A stretch of 64,000 nucleotides of DNA from Rothia endophytica. GTDB lineage: Bacteria > Actinomycetota > Actinomycetes > Actinomycetales > Micrococcaceae. The stretch lies in assembly GCF_928381505.1 (NCBI RefSeq), contig NZ_CAKMSJ010000004.1, positions 1-64,000 on the forward strand, given 5' to 3'. Position numbers and translations under genes: made by a program. Below are positions 1-8,047 of this stretch, piece after piece (the stretch's first letter is position 1; each line of letters starts with the position of its first letter). Below the pieces are notes generated by a model. That model was not told the DNA's origin, did not search any database, and saw only the letters and a program-made list of their open reading frames with translations.

Positions 1-1
1 G

Positions 2-1015
2 TTTGTGGGGAATGATCCGGTGGGGTTGGTGGATCCGTGGGGTTTGTCGCCGATGACCGCTGGTGAGTTTAGGGAGTATCGTGCTGATACTCGGGGCCGT
101 GCTGGTGAGCGGATTGTCTCTGGTGTGAAGTCAATGGCCTCATCAGCCCTTGACTGGGTGAAGGACAACTGGGTGGGAATCGCCATGGTTGCCGGTGGCA
201 TTGCTGCTACCGCTCTGCTGGGGCCCTTGGGTGCTGCTATTGTTGGCGGCGCCCTGATATCAGGCGGCATTTCAGCGTTTACCAATAAGAACGCTGATGG
301 GTCCATTAACTGGGCTGCTGTTGGTAAGGACGCTTTATTTGGTGCTGTATCCGGTGGCGCGGCCTATAAGGTGATGGGCTGGGCAGGTAAGGCTCTTGCC
401 CCGAAGTTCTCCAAGGTTGCTGATGCCGCTAGAAGCAAGGCTAGTGGGTTCTTGAATAAGTCCACCGCTCACGCTAATAAGGCTGATAATTTGGGGTTCT
501 TCCGTATTCCTGGTTCTAAGACGTACCACAATTGGCGTGCGGGGGTGAATGAGGCCAAGTATGCAAAGTTTGATGCTAAGGCTACCTTGTGGGGTAACCG
601 TGCTGATGTGGCTGGGGATGCTGCGAAGTTTGGTGAGAAGACCTTCTTGGGTAAGGGCGTGAATGGTTCTGCTGCTGGTGGGGTGTCCAATGGTTTGGCT
701 TATACGATGCCGGGTGCTGGTAGTTTTAGTGTGCGTGAGGATTGGAGTGTTGGGGGTATGGTTGTGGCTACTGGTGGTGGCGGTTTGATGGGTGGTTTGA
801 AGCCGGTGGTGCCGAAGACAGGTAATGCTGTGGCGGATTATGGGTTAGATCGGGCGAAGGATTATGTGGTGGGTGCGGGGAACGCTATGGTTTTGACGGC
901 ACCGTCTGACTGGAACTTTAATAAAATCAACGAACAAGGTCTGAAATCAACGGGAACGGGTATGGCTACCGGCTTAGGTAAGGCGGGTAGTAGGGCTTTG
1001 AATTCTGATGATTAG
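2..1015 (+). CDS. C-terminal part of Rhs/YD-repeat polymorphic toxin (5' end outside window)
   Basis: The reading frame is open from the left edge and starts inside the conserved Rhs core end (FVGNDPVGLVDPWGLSP), so this is the 3' part of a larger Rhs gene. After that junction comes a variable tip of about 320 residues. A Gly/Ala-rich hydrophobic stretch lies near residues 55-92, followed by a Lys/Ala-rich segment and a Gly-rich C-terminus. I do not recognise a known nuclease or other toxin fold in the tip. In Rhs proteins the core forms a shell around the variable toxin, which is released in a neighbouring cell. The next two small genes are in the place where immunity genes sit. The tip's activity is unknown. 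Confidence 0.75.
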   Translation, partial: FVGNDPVGLVDPWGLSPMTAGEFREYRADTRGRAGERIVSGVKSMASSALDWVKDNWVGIAMVAGGIAATALLGPLGAAIVGGALISGGISAFTNKNADGSINWAAVGKDALFGAVSGGAAYKVMGWAGKALAPKFSKVADAARSKASGFLNKSTAHANKADNLGFFRIPGSKTYHNWRAGVNEAKYAKFDAKATLWGNRADVAGDAAKFGEKTFLGKGVNGSAAGGVSNGLAYTMPGAGSFSVREDWSVGGMVVATGGGGLMGGLKPVVPKTGNAVADYGLDRAKDYVVGAGNAMVLTAPSDWNFNKINEQGLKSTGTGMATGLGKAGSRALNSDD

Positions 1016-1044
1016 GTAAGAGTTTTGTGTGTGGAAGGAGTGTT

Positions 1045-1422
1045 ATGGGGCGGAAGAAAAGTTCTGTGGCTGGATATATTATTTTTGGTATTTTAATTAT
1101 TATTATCGGTGCGATACAGGTGGCCTTGTATATCAATGATCGGGATGCGACTTATAAGGTGTGTACGGTCTCGTCGGTTAAGCTGGTGTCAATTTCGCCT
1201 GGGGGTGCTCCGACTTCTTATGTGGATGTTAGAACTGAAGAATGCGGTCTTTTGAGCGTATCCGATATGAGTATGCCAGAGGGAATGAATAAGGCTGGGT
1301 TGACTGAGTTTCTTGAGGCTAATATTGGTAAGAAGTTTGAGTTTCAGGTTGGGGGTCTTTCTATGATGGGTAATGATGCTTATAGTTCGGAGGGTATTAC
1401 TTCGACGACTCCTGTTGAATAA
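1045..1422 (+). CDS. Membrane-anchored putative immunity protein, copy 1
   Basis: This encodes 125 residues. The start is ATG at 1045 because a strong GGAAGGAG site precedes it; the in-frame GTG upstream has none. The protein has a short basic N-terminus (MGRKKSS), one transmembrane helix (about residues 10-31) and an exported domain with two conserved cysteines (in YKVCTVSS and TEECG) that could form a disulfide. It lies directly behind the Rhs tip and is duplicated at 2332 and, decayed, at 3025. Position and duplication suggest immunity to the Rhs toxin. No family name is recognised, so the role is inferred from context. Confidence 0.65.
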   Translation: MGRKKSSVAGYIIFGILIIIIGAIQVALYINDRDATYKVCTVSSVKLVSISPGGAPTSYVDVRTEECGLLSVSDMSMPEGMNKAGLTEFLEANIGKKFEFQVGGLSMMGNDAYSSEGITSTTPVE

Positions 1423-1444
1423 CTTTTTGGAAAGGTAAAACGTT

Positions 1445-1726
1445 ATGATTCTTGGTTTGCTTGCTGCTTTGATGGTGGCTGGTGTGAATATTCCCTTGGC
1501 TAATATGTTGGCGGGGCGTACGTCTAGTGCGCTGAAGTTTGGGGTCTTGTATTTCCCTTTGGGTTTGGTGAGTGTGGTTCTTGGGTTTGTTCTTTTGTCC
1601 TTGTTTTTGACGTTTTCTGCTCAGGTGTATTGGTTTGTTGGGTTGATGACCTATGCCTCGATTGGTGGGGATAAGGTGCGTGGGTTACGTGCTAGGCGTA
1701 TTGCGGAGTCTGGTGATGTGGCTTAG
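1445..1726 (+). CDS. Small membrane protein of the Rhs cassette
   Basis: This 93-residue protein has two or three hydrophobic segments (about residues 1-20, 28-55 and 57-72) and a basic C-terminal tail (DKVRGLRARRIAESG). A ribosome site (GGAAAGG) precedes ATG 1445, and the gene follows immunity-like copy 1 by 22 bases, so the two are probably co-transcribed and end at the hairpin at 1753. A truncated duplicate (13 codons, then a stop) follows copy 2 at 2728. The function is unknown; it could be a second immunity component. Confidence 0.55.
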   Translation: MILGLLAALMVAGVNIPLANMLAGRTSSALKFGVLYFPLGLVSVVLGFVLLSLFLTFSAQVYWFVGLMTYASIGGDKVRGLRARRIAESGDVA

Positions 1727-1752
1727 GTTCTGAGCTGATAGTTGTTTCTGTT

Positions 1753-1779
1753 GGGGTGTTGGCTGGGTGCCAGCACCCC
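1753..1779 (+). terminator. Rho-independent terminator after Rhs cassette 1
   Basis: An 11-bp stem (GGGGTGTTGGC with GCCAGCACCCC, one G-T pair) has a 5-base loop and is followed by a T/C-rich run. Confidence 0.75.
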
Positions 1780-1800
1780 TTCCTTTCCTTTGTCCTCAGT

Positions 1801-2307
1801 GGCTGGGGTGGCGGCGTCCTGACCGGTTACTAGGAGCTTCCCTCTACCGCAACCCCTGGTTTTGGTGTGACCGTGGCTGGGTCTTTGCAGGTCGCTGGCC
1901 TGGAGATCCTGGGGGTGCGGGCTTATGACCCGGCCTCTCGTGGGTTTATTTCTCCTGATCCGCTGGTCTCGCCGGTGGGTGCTGGTTGGGGTTCTAATGT
2001 GTATGCGTTTGTGGGGAATGATCCGGTGGGGTTGGTGGATCCGTGGGGTTTGTCGCCGATGACGGCTTCTGAGTTTAGGGAGTATCGGGCTGATACTCGG
2101 GGCCGTGCTGGTGAGCGGATTGTCTCTGGTGTGAAGTCAATGGCCTCATCAGCCCTTGACTGGGTGAAAGACAACTGGGTGGGAATCGCCATGGTTGCCG
2201 GTGGCATTGCTGCTACCGCTCTGCTGGGTCCCTTGGGTGCTGCTATTGTTGGCGGCGCCCTGATATCAGGCGGCATTTCAGCGTTTACCAATAAGAACGC
2301 TGATAAG
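1801..2307 (+). pseudogene. Orphan Rhs core-end fragment (duplicated, truncated)
   Basis: The frame encodes the typical Rhs core end (ILGVRAYDPASRGFISPDPL, then GNDPVGLVDPWGLSP) and repeats nearly base for base the tail seen at 1-297. An in-frame TAG at 1831 interrupts the Rhs homology, and no start codon with a ribosome site is seen. The copy stops at FTNKNAD, where it is joined in frame to the leader of immunity-like copy 2. This is an orphan tip module of the kind left by recombination at Rhs loci and is probably not translated by itself. Confidence 0.75.
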
Positions 2308-2331
2308 AGTTTTTTGTGTGGAAGGAGTGTT

Positions 2332-2706
2332 ATGGGGCGGAGGAAAAGTTCTGTGGCTGGGAATATTACTGCTGTTATTGCTCTGATGATTGTTATTACG
2401 GTGGCGGTGGCCTTGTATATCAATGATCGGGATGCGACTTATAAGGTATGTACCGTGTCATCGGTCAAGATGGTGTCAGAACCATCTGGTGGGGTGACAT
2501 CTATGTTTTTGCGTGTTGAAACTGAAGAATGCGGTAGTTTAGGTATTACCAATATGACCATGCCTGAGGAGATGAATAAGGCTGGGTTGGCTGAATTTCT
2601 TGAGGCTAATATTGGTAAGAAGTTTGAGTTTGAGGTGAAGGGCTTGTCATTAGGTAATGATGCCCGTGATTCTGGTGGTATTACTTCGACGACTCCTGTT
2701 GAATAA
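2332..2706 (+). CDS. Membrane-anchored putative immunity protein, copy 2
   Basis: This encodes 124 residues and is paralogous to the protein at 1045. ATG 2332 has the same GGAAGGAG ribosome site as copy 1. A longer frame from 1867 exists only because the truncated Rhs tail runs into this gene in frame. The N-terminus, the C-terminal half (NKAGLxEFLEANIGKKFEF) and the final TSTTPVE are nearly identical to copy 1. The transmembrane helix and the middle of the exported domain differ, as expected of a diversified immunity gene. Confidence 0.65.
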   Translation: MGRRKSSVAGNITAVIALMIVITVAVALYINDRDATYKVCTVSSVKMVSEPSGGVTSMFLRVETEECGSLGITNMTMPEEMNKAGLAEFLEANIGKKFEFEVKGLSLGNDARDSGGITSTTPVE

Positions 2707-2727
2707 CTTTTTGGAAAGGTAAAACGT

Positions 2728-2769
2728 TATGATTCTTGGTTTGCTTGCTGCTTTGATGGTGGCTGGTTG
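2728..2769 (+). pseudogene. Truncated duplicate of the small Rhs-cassette membrane protein
   Basis: The first 13 codons (MILGLLAALMVAG) are identical to the gene at 1445, with the same ribosome site. A stop then follows, and the sequence jumps straight to the copied terminator at 2771. An internal deletion removed the rest of the gene. Confidence 0.75.
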
Positions 2770-2770
2770 A

Positions 2771-2797
2771 GGGGTGTTGGCTGGGTGCCAGCACCCC
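2771..2797 (+). terminator. Duplicated terminator after Rhs cassette 2
   Basis: It has the same 11-bp stem and 5-base loop as at 1753, followed by CTTTCTTCTTTTTT. Confidence 0.75.
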
Positions 2798-2810
2798 CTT
2801 TCTTCTTTTT

Positions 2811-3035
2811 TCCCCAGGCGGCTGGGGTGGAGCCGCTCAAGAATTTGCCAAGGGTGCTTCTAGCTCTGCTTTAACGTCGGATCCTGTAAAGTCGCCTGTG
2901 TTTGAGGCTCCTTTACGCACTGGTGCTCAGGGGACTTCTTCTGGGCAGAGAGCTACTATTAGTGGTTTGAGTGGTGTTGCGGTGAGCGCCAATGGCGTTG
3001 CTGCGGAGGAGGTTTTTCATCGTGATGAACACTGA
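2811..3035 (+). pseudogene. 3' remnant of another Rhs-associated coding sequence
   Basis: The frame is open through GGWGGAAQEFAKGASSSALT and ends AEEVFHRDEH-stop at 3035. It shares the GGWGG junction seen at 1795-1815 and then diverges. It has no start and looks like the tail of an earlier toxin tip kept in front of its own immunity-like gene (3025). Confidence 0.5.
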
Positions 3036-3452
3036 AAATAGCAGAAGGCAAGAAACAGAACCGAAGCCCCCCGGTTAAGAGAAAGAGACCAAGATACTGG
3101 TTGATGATTCCCACGGTCTTGCTGATTTTCGGTACACCCCTGTATGCGATTTGGAAGTTTGATTTCTACGATGCAGACCACCAGGTTCCTATTAACTGTA
3201 CCGTTACCGGTGCTGAGCAGTACACCAGCACTGGAGCCGGTAGATCCCACAGTTCCAGCAAGGACTACATTGCTTTTGATACCGAAGAATGTCGCACTAT
3301 TCTTCTGTCAATCATCAACTGATGATGATGTCCAAAGTATGGTTGATGATATTCAGGTGGGTAGGAAGTATGAGTTTATGATGAGGCGTTCTCAGGTGGG
3401 TGTGAAGTCTGGGGCTCGTGATGTTTTCTCATTTAGTGGGCCTGTTGATTAA
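3025..3452 (+). pseudogene. Decayed third immunity-like membrane protein
   Basis: Reading through two frameshifts gives one protein like those at 1045 and 2332: a basic N-terminus, a helix (LMIPTVLLIFGTPLYAIW), a first Cys (PINCTV), DTEEC, and a C-terminal part (DDIQVGRKYEFMM) matching NIGKKFEF. The first shift lies in a run of six C at 3067-3072: one base fewer would restore PKPPVKRKRPRYW. The second lies near 3310-3330. ATG 3025 follows a GGAGGAGG site. Either the gene is inactivated or the C run is variable. Confidence 0.6.
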
Positions 3453-3460
3453 AGAAGTCA

Positions 3461-3484
3461 GGGGAGGGCATTACTACCCTCCCC
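3461..3484. terminator. Bidirectional terminator
   Basis: An 8-bp GC stem (GGGGAGGG with CCCTCCCC) with an 8-base loop lies between the Rhs remnants and the convergent gene at 3523. Confidence 0.6.
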
Positions 3485-3522
3485 CTGAACATAAAACTTA
3501 CTAGCTCACACTGCGTGATCTG

Positions 3523-3915
3523 CTAGACCGCCAACACCTCACGTGCTGGAGCCTGCTCCATACTCAGTTGCAGGAAGCGGTCGCGGGCTGAAAAGCCGCT
3601 ATTACGGCGCAAGCGGGCGGCCTCGTCCTCACTGATGTAGAGAATCTGCGCTGCCATATCAATGTTCATGCGGTAACTGCCGGTGCCCTCACCCACGCGG
3701 TGAGCGCGGTAGACGCGGGCAACTGCTTCACCCTGAATCTGTGCTACGGTGGCAGCAAAATCAGCGTCTGATGCGCACAGATTATCCAGGCTAGGTACAC
3801 GATCACTAATCAGCTGTTCGGCCTGAGCTAGCAGTGCCGGCGCGTACTGAGCCTCTTGGGCAGTCAGCTCGCGGGTTAGTGCGGTTTCAATATTTTTAAT
3901 GGATGCGTAAGTCAT
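3523..3915 (-). CDS. Phage Gp19/Gp15/Gp42-like (head-tail connector family) protein
   Basis: This 130-residue protein resembles the phage Gp19/Gp15/Gp42 family. It opens MTYASIKNIE, continues with a helical segment (residues 15-45), then a conserved central pattern (VARVYR, GTGSYRMNID, QILYISEDEAARLRR). Those proteins act at the head-tail junction of actinobacterial phages. No other phage gene lies beside it, so this is an orphan relic or a domesticated gene. A 420-base structured leader precedes it. ATG 3915 has an AAGGTAAAG site. The family call rests on pattern recognition only. Confidence 0.55.
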   Translation of the reverse strand: MTYASIKNIETALTRELTAQEAQYAPALLAQAEQLISDRVPSLDNLCASDADFAATVAQIQGEAVARVYRAHRVGEGTGSYRMNIDMAAQILYISEDEAARLRRNSGFSARDRFLQLSMEQAPAREVLAV

Positions 3916-4281
3916 TTCTTCTTTACCTTCTTAGTCTTTCTTGCGGGCAGAACCCAATTTTGAGGGGTCAGAGCCCAGTGGTGCCCGGAGCGGGCAGGGG
4001 ACGCAGCTAAACCCACTCTTGTGCAGAAAAGCGCCAAAAGCAGAGGTGCACCAGGGGTGCGGATGATGAAGTATTTTCTCGGTGCTCGTCAGTGCCAAAG
4101 TGCTGAGCTGAGAAGTTCATAGATGAGGTCCCCATCGCGTATCAGCGATGTGGGGTAACCCTAAAGCCACGTCAGTGGTGTTAGCTCACCGGCAACCATG
4201 CCGGGGTTGAACCTTGAGTAACTATAGCACGCCCATTCTCACTCTGCGCATGGAACAGGTCACAGTAGCTGGATACAGTAA
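3916..4281 (-). promoter_or_regulatory. Long structured 5' leader of the phage-like gene
   Basis: There is no gene here. On the minus strand a -10-like TATAGT (4223-4228) is followed by a series of hairpins: CCGGC/GCCGG (4190-4205), GGTG/CACC, CCAC/GTGG (4168-4179), and a 9-bp stem with one bulge, CCCCATCGC/GCGATGTGGGG (about 4131-4156). This is compact enough for a cis-acting RNA. I compared it by eye with TPP, FMN, cobalamin, glycine and c-di-AMP riboswitches and saw no convincing match. The last 200 bases before the gene show little structure. Confidence 0.4.
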
Positions 4282-4322
4282 AGCCCCGGTGGTTCAGCGA
4301 ATATTGCTGAACCACCGGGGCT
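4282..4322. terminator. Strong terminator after the DUF808 gene
   Basis: Perfect 17-bp arms (starting AGCCCCGGTGG) with a 7-base loop lie just downstream of the minus-strand gene ending at 4335. Confidence 0.8.
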
Positions 4323-4334
4323 CGCGCAGAAAGT

Positions 4335-5351
4335 TTAGGCTTTTACAGACCCACTGTGCTCACCAGTAGGGGCGGTTGCCTCCTGCTGGTCAGTTTCAAC
4401 AGCGTGGTCTTCTTCGTGGCCCTTGCCGTGACCAAAAGGAAGGAAATGCATGATGCCAGCGATGACGCTACCCCAGATGAGACCCAGCACCATGGAGAAG
4501 AAGGTGTTGATGCACCAGGCCAGCACACTGCCAACGGCAGGAACTACTGCGCCGTAGTGCTCCATGTGGTGTACGAAAGCGTAGGGAGCGTGCCAGCCTA
4601 GCTCATCCAGACCTACGAGAATGATGTGGCCACCCACCCAGAGCATAGCGAAGATACCAACGATAGAAATAAAGTTCATCACGATGGGCATAGCCTTAAC
4701 CAGCCCCATGCCGAACTTTTGGGCACCGGCGGATTCGCGCTTTGCCATCGCAAGCCCAATATCGTCCATCTTGACCAGCAGCGCCACCGCGCCGTAAACC
4801 AGCACAGTGATGCCTACGCCTACCACAGTCAGAATGATGGCACGCGAAACAAAGCCCTCTGCGGCAACCTCGTTGAGTGCAATCACCATGATTTCGGCGG
4901 AAAGAATGAAGTCGGTACGTACTGCCCCAGACACCACTTGCTTCTCAGCTTCAGGGCCTTGCTTGATAGCGGGCTTGTTCTTCTGGTGATCCTTCTTTGA
5001 AAGCACCTCAATGACCTTCTCGGCACCTTCAAAGCAAAGGTAGGTGCCACCCAGCATGAGGAGCGGAGTCAAGATCCAAGGCACAAACTGGCTCAACAGA
5101 AGTGCAGCCGGCAGGATGAAGAGTAGCTTGTTACGCAGTGAACCCATCGCAATCTTTTTAATGATGGGCAACTCGCGGGCGGGGGAGAGGCCTTCAACGT
5201 AGCGGGGGGTCACCGCGGCGTCGTCCACCACCACACCTGCAGCTTTAACACTGGCGCGGCCAGCTGCGGCAGCAATGTCATCGACGCTTGCTGCGGTGAG
5301 GCGCACTAGGGCTGCAACGTCATCTAAAAGGGCGGCCAAACCACCGGCCAT
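4335..5351 (-). CDS. DUF808 family (YedI-like) inner-membrane protein
   Basis: This 338-residue protein has the DUF808 N-terminus (MAGGLAALLDDVAALVRLTA) followed by IAAAAGRASVKAAGVVVDD. It then has several hydrophobic helices (about residues 75-110, 150-200, 225-255 and 275-305) and a charged C-terminus with His and Glu. The length fits the family, whose function is not established. ATG 5351 has an AAGGAG site. It stands alone, divergent from the oxidoreductase gene at 5530. Confidence 0.85.
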   Translation of the reverse strand: MAGGLAALLDDVAALVRLTAASVDDIAAAAGRASVKAAGVVVDDAAVTPRYVEGLSPARELPIIKKIAMGSLRNKLLFILPAALLLSQFVPWILTPLLMLGGTYLCFEGAEKVIEVLSKKDHQKNKPAIKQGPEAEKQVVSGAVRTDFILSAEIMVIALNEVAAEGFVSRAIILTVVGVGITVLVYGAVALLVKMDDIGLAMAKRESAGAQKFGMGLVKAMPIVMNFISIVGIFAMLWVGGHIILVGLDELGWHAPYAFVHHMEHYGAVVPAVGSVLAWCINTFFSMVLGLIWGSVIAGIMHFLPFGHGKGHEEDHAVETDQQEATAPTGEHSGSVKA

Positions 5352-5529
5352 AAGAACTCCTTGAGAAAAGTGATATCTGCTCTAACAATACTGCCCCCAC
5401 CAGCTAAAAAGGGTAGGATGCTGAGCACATTTTAAGAAGATAAAACAAGTTAGTGGGGGTCTTCAGGGAATAGGTCGGTGCCGCGGGCGGTTGTGCAGTG
5501 GTGAAAGCAATTTGCGAAAGGCATGTTCA

Positions 5530-6603
5530 ATGACTGACCTCTTTAGCCCGGCTCAAGCTGGCGCTCTTAATCTCACCAATCGTATTACCATGGCAGCTCT
5601 CACCCGTTCCCGCGCCGGCGCTGACGGTGTGCCCTCTGACCTGCACGTAGAGTATTACACCCAGCGCGCCACCGCCGGTCTCATCGTCACCGAAGGCACC
5701 GCCAGCAGTCACGTAGGGCAGGCTTTCTTAGGGCAACCTGGCATCTACACCGCCGAGCAGGTGGCTGGTTGGCGCCGCGTGAGCGATGCTGTGCACGCCA
5801 AGGGTGGCACCATTGCCATGCAGATTATGCACGGTGGACGCCTAACCTTGCCCAGCATCAATAACGGTGAGCAAGCTGAGGCCCCCAGCGCTATCGCACC
5901 CGGGGTAACCCTGCATGGAGCCAACGGCAGAGAAGATGTGCCCGAACCCCGCGCCCTGGCAACCGAGGAGCTGCCCCGCATCGTAGAAGAGTTTGTCACG
6001 GCAGCCCGCAACGCTATCGAGGCTGGCATGGACGCCGTGGAGCTACACAGCGCTAACGGCTACCTCTTGCACGAATTCCTGGCACCCTCAGCTAACCAGC
6101 GCACTGACGAGTACGGCGGATCGCCGGCCAACCGTGCCCGCCTGGTCATTGAGGTGGTGCGCGCGGTTGCTGATGCTATTGGTGCTGACCGCACTGCTCT
6201 GCGTATCTCACCCGAACACAACGTCCAGGGCAATATCGAAGACGACCGCGAAGAGACCCTGGCAACCTACAACGCTCTCCTTGAGGGGGTAGCTGACCTG
6301 GATCTTGCTTACCTGTCGATTTTGCACATCGATATTGCCGGTGATTTCGTGGCACACCTGCGCAAGACCTTCGGTGGCTTCACCCAACTCAACAGCGGTT
6401 TTACTGAGGTCACTGACCTGGCAGAGGCGCAGCGCATCGTTGAAGAGGGCCTGGCAGACGCCGCAGTAGTGGGCCGTCTGCTCATTGCTAACCCGGATCT
6501 GGTGCGCCGCTGGCGTGAGGGCTTGGAGCTCAACACCCCGGATATGGAAACTTTCTATACCCCAGGTGCTCACGGCTATATCGATTACCCCTTCGCTGAC
6601 TAG
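5530..6603 (+). CDS. Old Yellow Enzyme family NADH:flavin oxidoreductase / ene-reductase
   Basis: This 357-residue FMN enzyme is expected to reduce activated C=C bonds or nitro groups with NAD(P)H. The N-terminal MTDLFSPAQAGALNLTNRIT is the usual family start. The substrate-binding His/Asn pair is in HSANGYLLHEFL, followed by the family signature NQRTDEYGGS and the C-terminal phosphate-binding region VVGRLLIANPDL. ATG 5530 follows GAAAGG; the frame extends 13 codons upstream but without a ribosome site. It is closest in pattern to the NemA/XenB-like group. It is monocistronic and ends at the hairpin at 6620. Confidence 0.9.
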   Translation: MTDLFSPAQAGALNLTNRITMAALTRSRAGADGVPSDLHVEYYTQRATAGLIVTEGTASSHVGQAFLGQPGIYTAEQVAGWRRVSDAVHAKGGTIAMQIMHGGRLTLPSINNGEQAEAPSAIAPGVTLHGANGREDVPEPRALATEELPRIVEEFVTAARNAIEAGMDAVELHSANGYLLHEFLAPSANQRTDEYGGSPANRARLVIEVVRAVADAIGADRTALRISPEHNVQGNIEDDREETLATYNALLEGVADLDLAYLSILHIDIAGDFVAHLRKTFGGFTQLNSGFTEVTDLAEAQRIVEEGLADAAVVGRLLIANPDLVRRWREGLELNTPDMETFYTPGAHGYIDYPFAD

Positions 6604-6619
6604 GGTTTATCCCTATAAA

Positions 6620-6677
6620 AGCGGTGCCCGCCCCGGTGATGCGCTAACTGTAGAGCATTACCGGGGTGGGCACCGCT
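6620..6677. terminator. Bidirectional terminator between oxidoreductase and thiolase
   Basis: 18-bp arms (AGCGGTGCCCGCCCCGGT and its near-perfect complement, one mismatch) serve the convergent genes ending at 6603 and 6727. Confidence 0.8.
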
Positions 6678-6726
6678 GAGTGTTTATTGAGCCCAGCTGG
6701 TTACTGTGTTGAGGTGTCAGCACTTT

Positions 6727-7911
6727 CTAACGGAAGAGCAGCAGGGCCTCACCCTGACCGCCACCGCCGCAGAGGGAGACCGCTGCTTTACCGCTACCGC
6801 GGCGTGCCAGTTCAAGGGCTGCGTGCAGGGTGATACGAGCTCCCGAGGCGCCGATGGGGTGGCCCAGGGCGATGGCTCCACCGTGGATATTGACCTTCTG
6901 TGCATCAACACCCAGCTCCTGCGCTGAAGCAAGAGAAACAGCAGCAAATGCCTCGTTGATTTCCCAGAAGTCGAGGTCACTAGCCTGCCAGCCTGCCTTC
7001 TGCAGGGCTGCAGCAGTGGCACTTGAGGGCTGGTGGTGCAGTTGGTTATCCGGCCCCGCGGTCTGACCCGCTGCTCCGATTTCAGCCAGCCAGGTAAGCC
7101 CGTGAGCCTCTGCGTAGTCTTTAGAAGCTAGCACCAGGGCGGCGGCGCCGTCAGAGATGGGGGATGAATTACCCGCGGTAATCGTGCCCTCCTTGCTGAA
7201 AGCTGGGCGCAAGCGAGATAGCGTCTCAGGGGTCGATTCGCCTCGCACACCTTCATCAGCCGAAAGGACGAGTGGATCGCCCTTGCGCTGGGGAACGGTC
7301 AGTGGAGCGATTTCAGAGTCGAAAAGACCGGCCTTTTGAGCTGCATCTGCGCGCTGGTGAGAGGTTGCCGCCACTTCATCCTGCTGCAGGCGGGTGATAG
7401 AAAAGTTGCTGTTACCGCGCTCGGTCAAGTCCCCCATTGAGATACCCTCGCCAGCATCGGTTAACCCGTCACGAGCCATGGCATCCACCAGGTTCAGGTT
7501 GCCGTAGGGGTGACCGGCACGGACACCAGCCAGGTGGGGTGCCTGTGACATGGACTCTTGGCCACCTGCTACCACCACCGACGCCTCACCTAGCCGGATC
7601 ATACGCGCAGCATCAATAATGGATACCAGCCCTGAGAGGCAGACCTTATTGACGGTCACTGCTGGTACACTCCTTGCGAGTCCAGCGTCCAGGGCCGCCT
7701 GTTTAGCGGGATTCTGACCACAGCCAGCTTGCAAAACCTGCCCCATATAGACGTGCTCAACGGCATCCTTGTGTACACCCGCACGCTCAATAGCTGCTGC
7801 AATGGCATGAGCCCCTAGCTGAGCAGCGGTCAACGATGAAAGTTGCCCCAGTAGCTTGCCCTGAGGGGTGCGGGCTCCACCCAAAATAACAGCATCGTGA
7901 ACAGTGGTCAC
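6727..7911 (-). CDS. Acetyl-CoA C-acetyltransferase (thiolase)
   Basis: This 394-residue type II thiolase condenses two acetyl-CoA or cleaves 3-ketoacyl-CoA. The nucleophilic Cys is in VNKVCLSGL (about residue 90), the His loop is HGGAIALGHPIGASG, and the C-terminal catalytic Cys is in CGGGGQGEAL. The start is GTG 7911 with AAAGGAG at ideal spacing. No 3-hydroxyacyl-CoA dehydrogenase is adjacent, so the pathway (acetoacetyl-CoA synthesis or degradation) cannot be decided here. Confidence 0.92.
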   Translation of the reverse strand: MTTVHDAVILGGARTPQGKLLGQLSSLTAAQLGAHAIAAAIERAGVHKDAVEHVYMGQVLQAGCGQNPAKQAALDAGLARSVPAVTVNKVCLSGLVSIIDAARMIRLGEASVVVAGGQESMSQAPHLAGVRAGHPYGNLNLVDAMARDGLTDAGEGISMGDLTERGNSNFSITRLQQDEVAATSHQRADAAQKAGLFDSEIAPLTVPQRKGDPLVLSADEGVRGESTPETLSRLRPAFSKEGTITAGNSSPISDGAAALVLASKDYAEAHGLTWLAEIGAAGQTAGPDNQLHHQPSSATAAALQKAGWQASDLDFWEINEAFAAVSLASAQELGVDAQKVNIHGGAIALGHPIGASGARITLHAALELARRGSGKAAVSLCGGGGQGEALLLFR

Positions 7912-7958
7912 AGCGAATCTCCTTTGACAGTGCTATGAATACGGCTTTAAAAGTTAAA

Positions 7959-8007
7959 ACCCTACCTGTTTCAGATACTACCGCGAGGTAGAGATAACAG
8001 GTAGGGT
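7959..8007. terminator. Terminator after the alcohol dehydrogenase gene
   Basis: Perfect 12-bp arms (ACCCTACCTGTT) enclose an inner CTACC/GGTAG stem. Confidence 0.7.
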
Positions 8008-8047
8008 CTCAGAGGAATGGGCAGCTGGATGCTGCTTATCTCAGCTT

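Noticed and set aside
1867..2706. A 279-residue protein joining Rhs tail to membrane protein
   Set aside because: The 5' part is a truncated duplicate with no ribosome site and an in-frame stop just upstream. The real gene is the immunity-like protein starting at 2332 with a strong ribosome site.
3916..4281. tRNA or known riboswitch (c-di-AMP, TPP, cobalamin)
   Set aside because: GGTTGAACC and GAGCTAAC segments looked suggestive, but neither a cloverleaf nor the conserved cores of these classes could be assembled.
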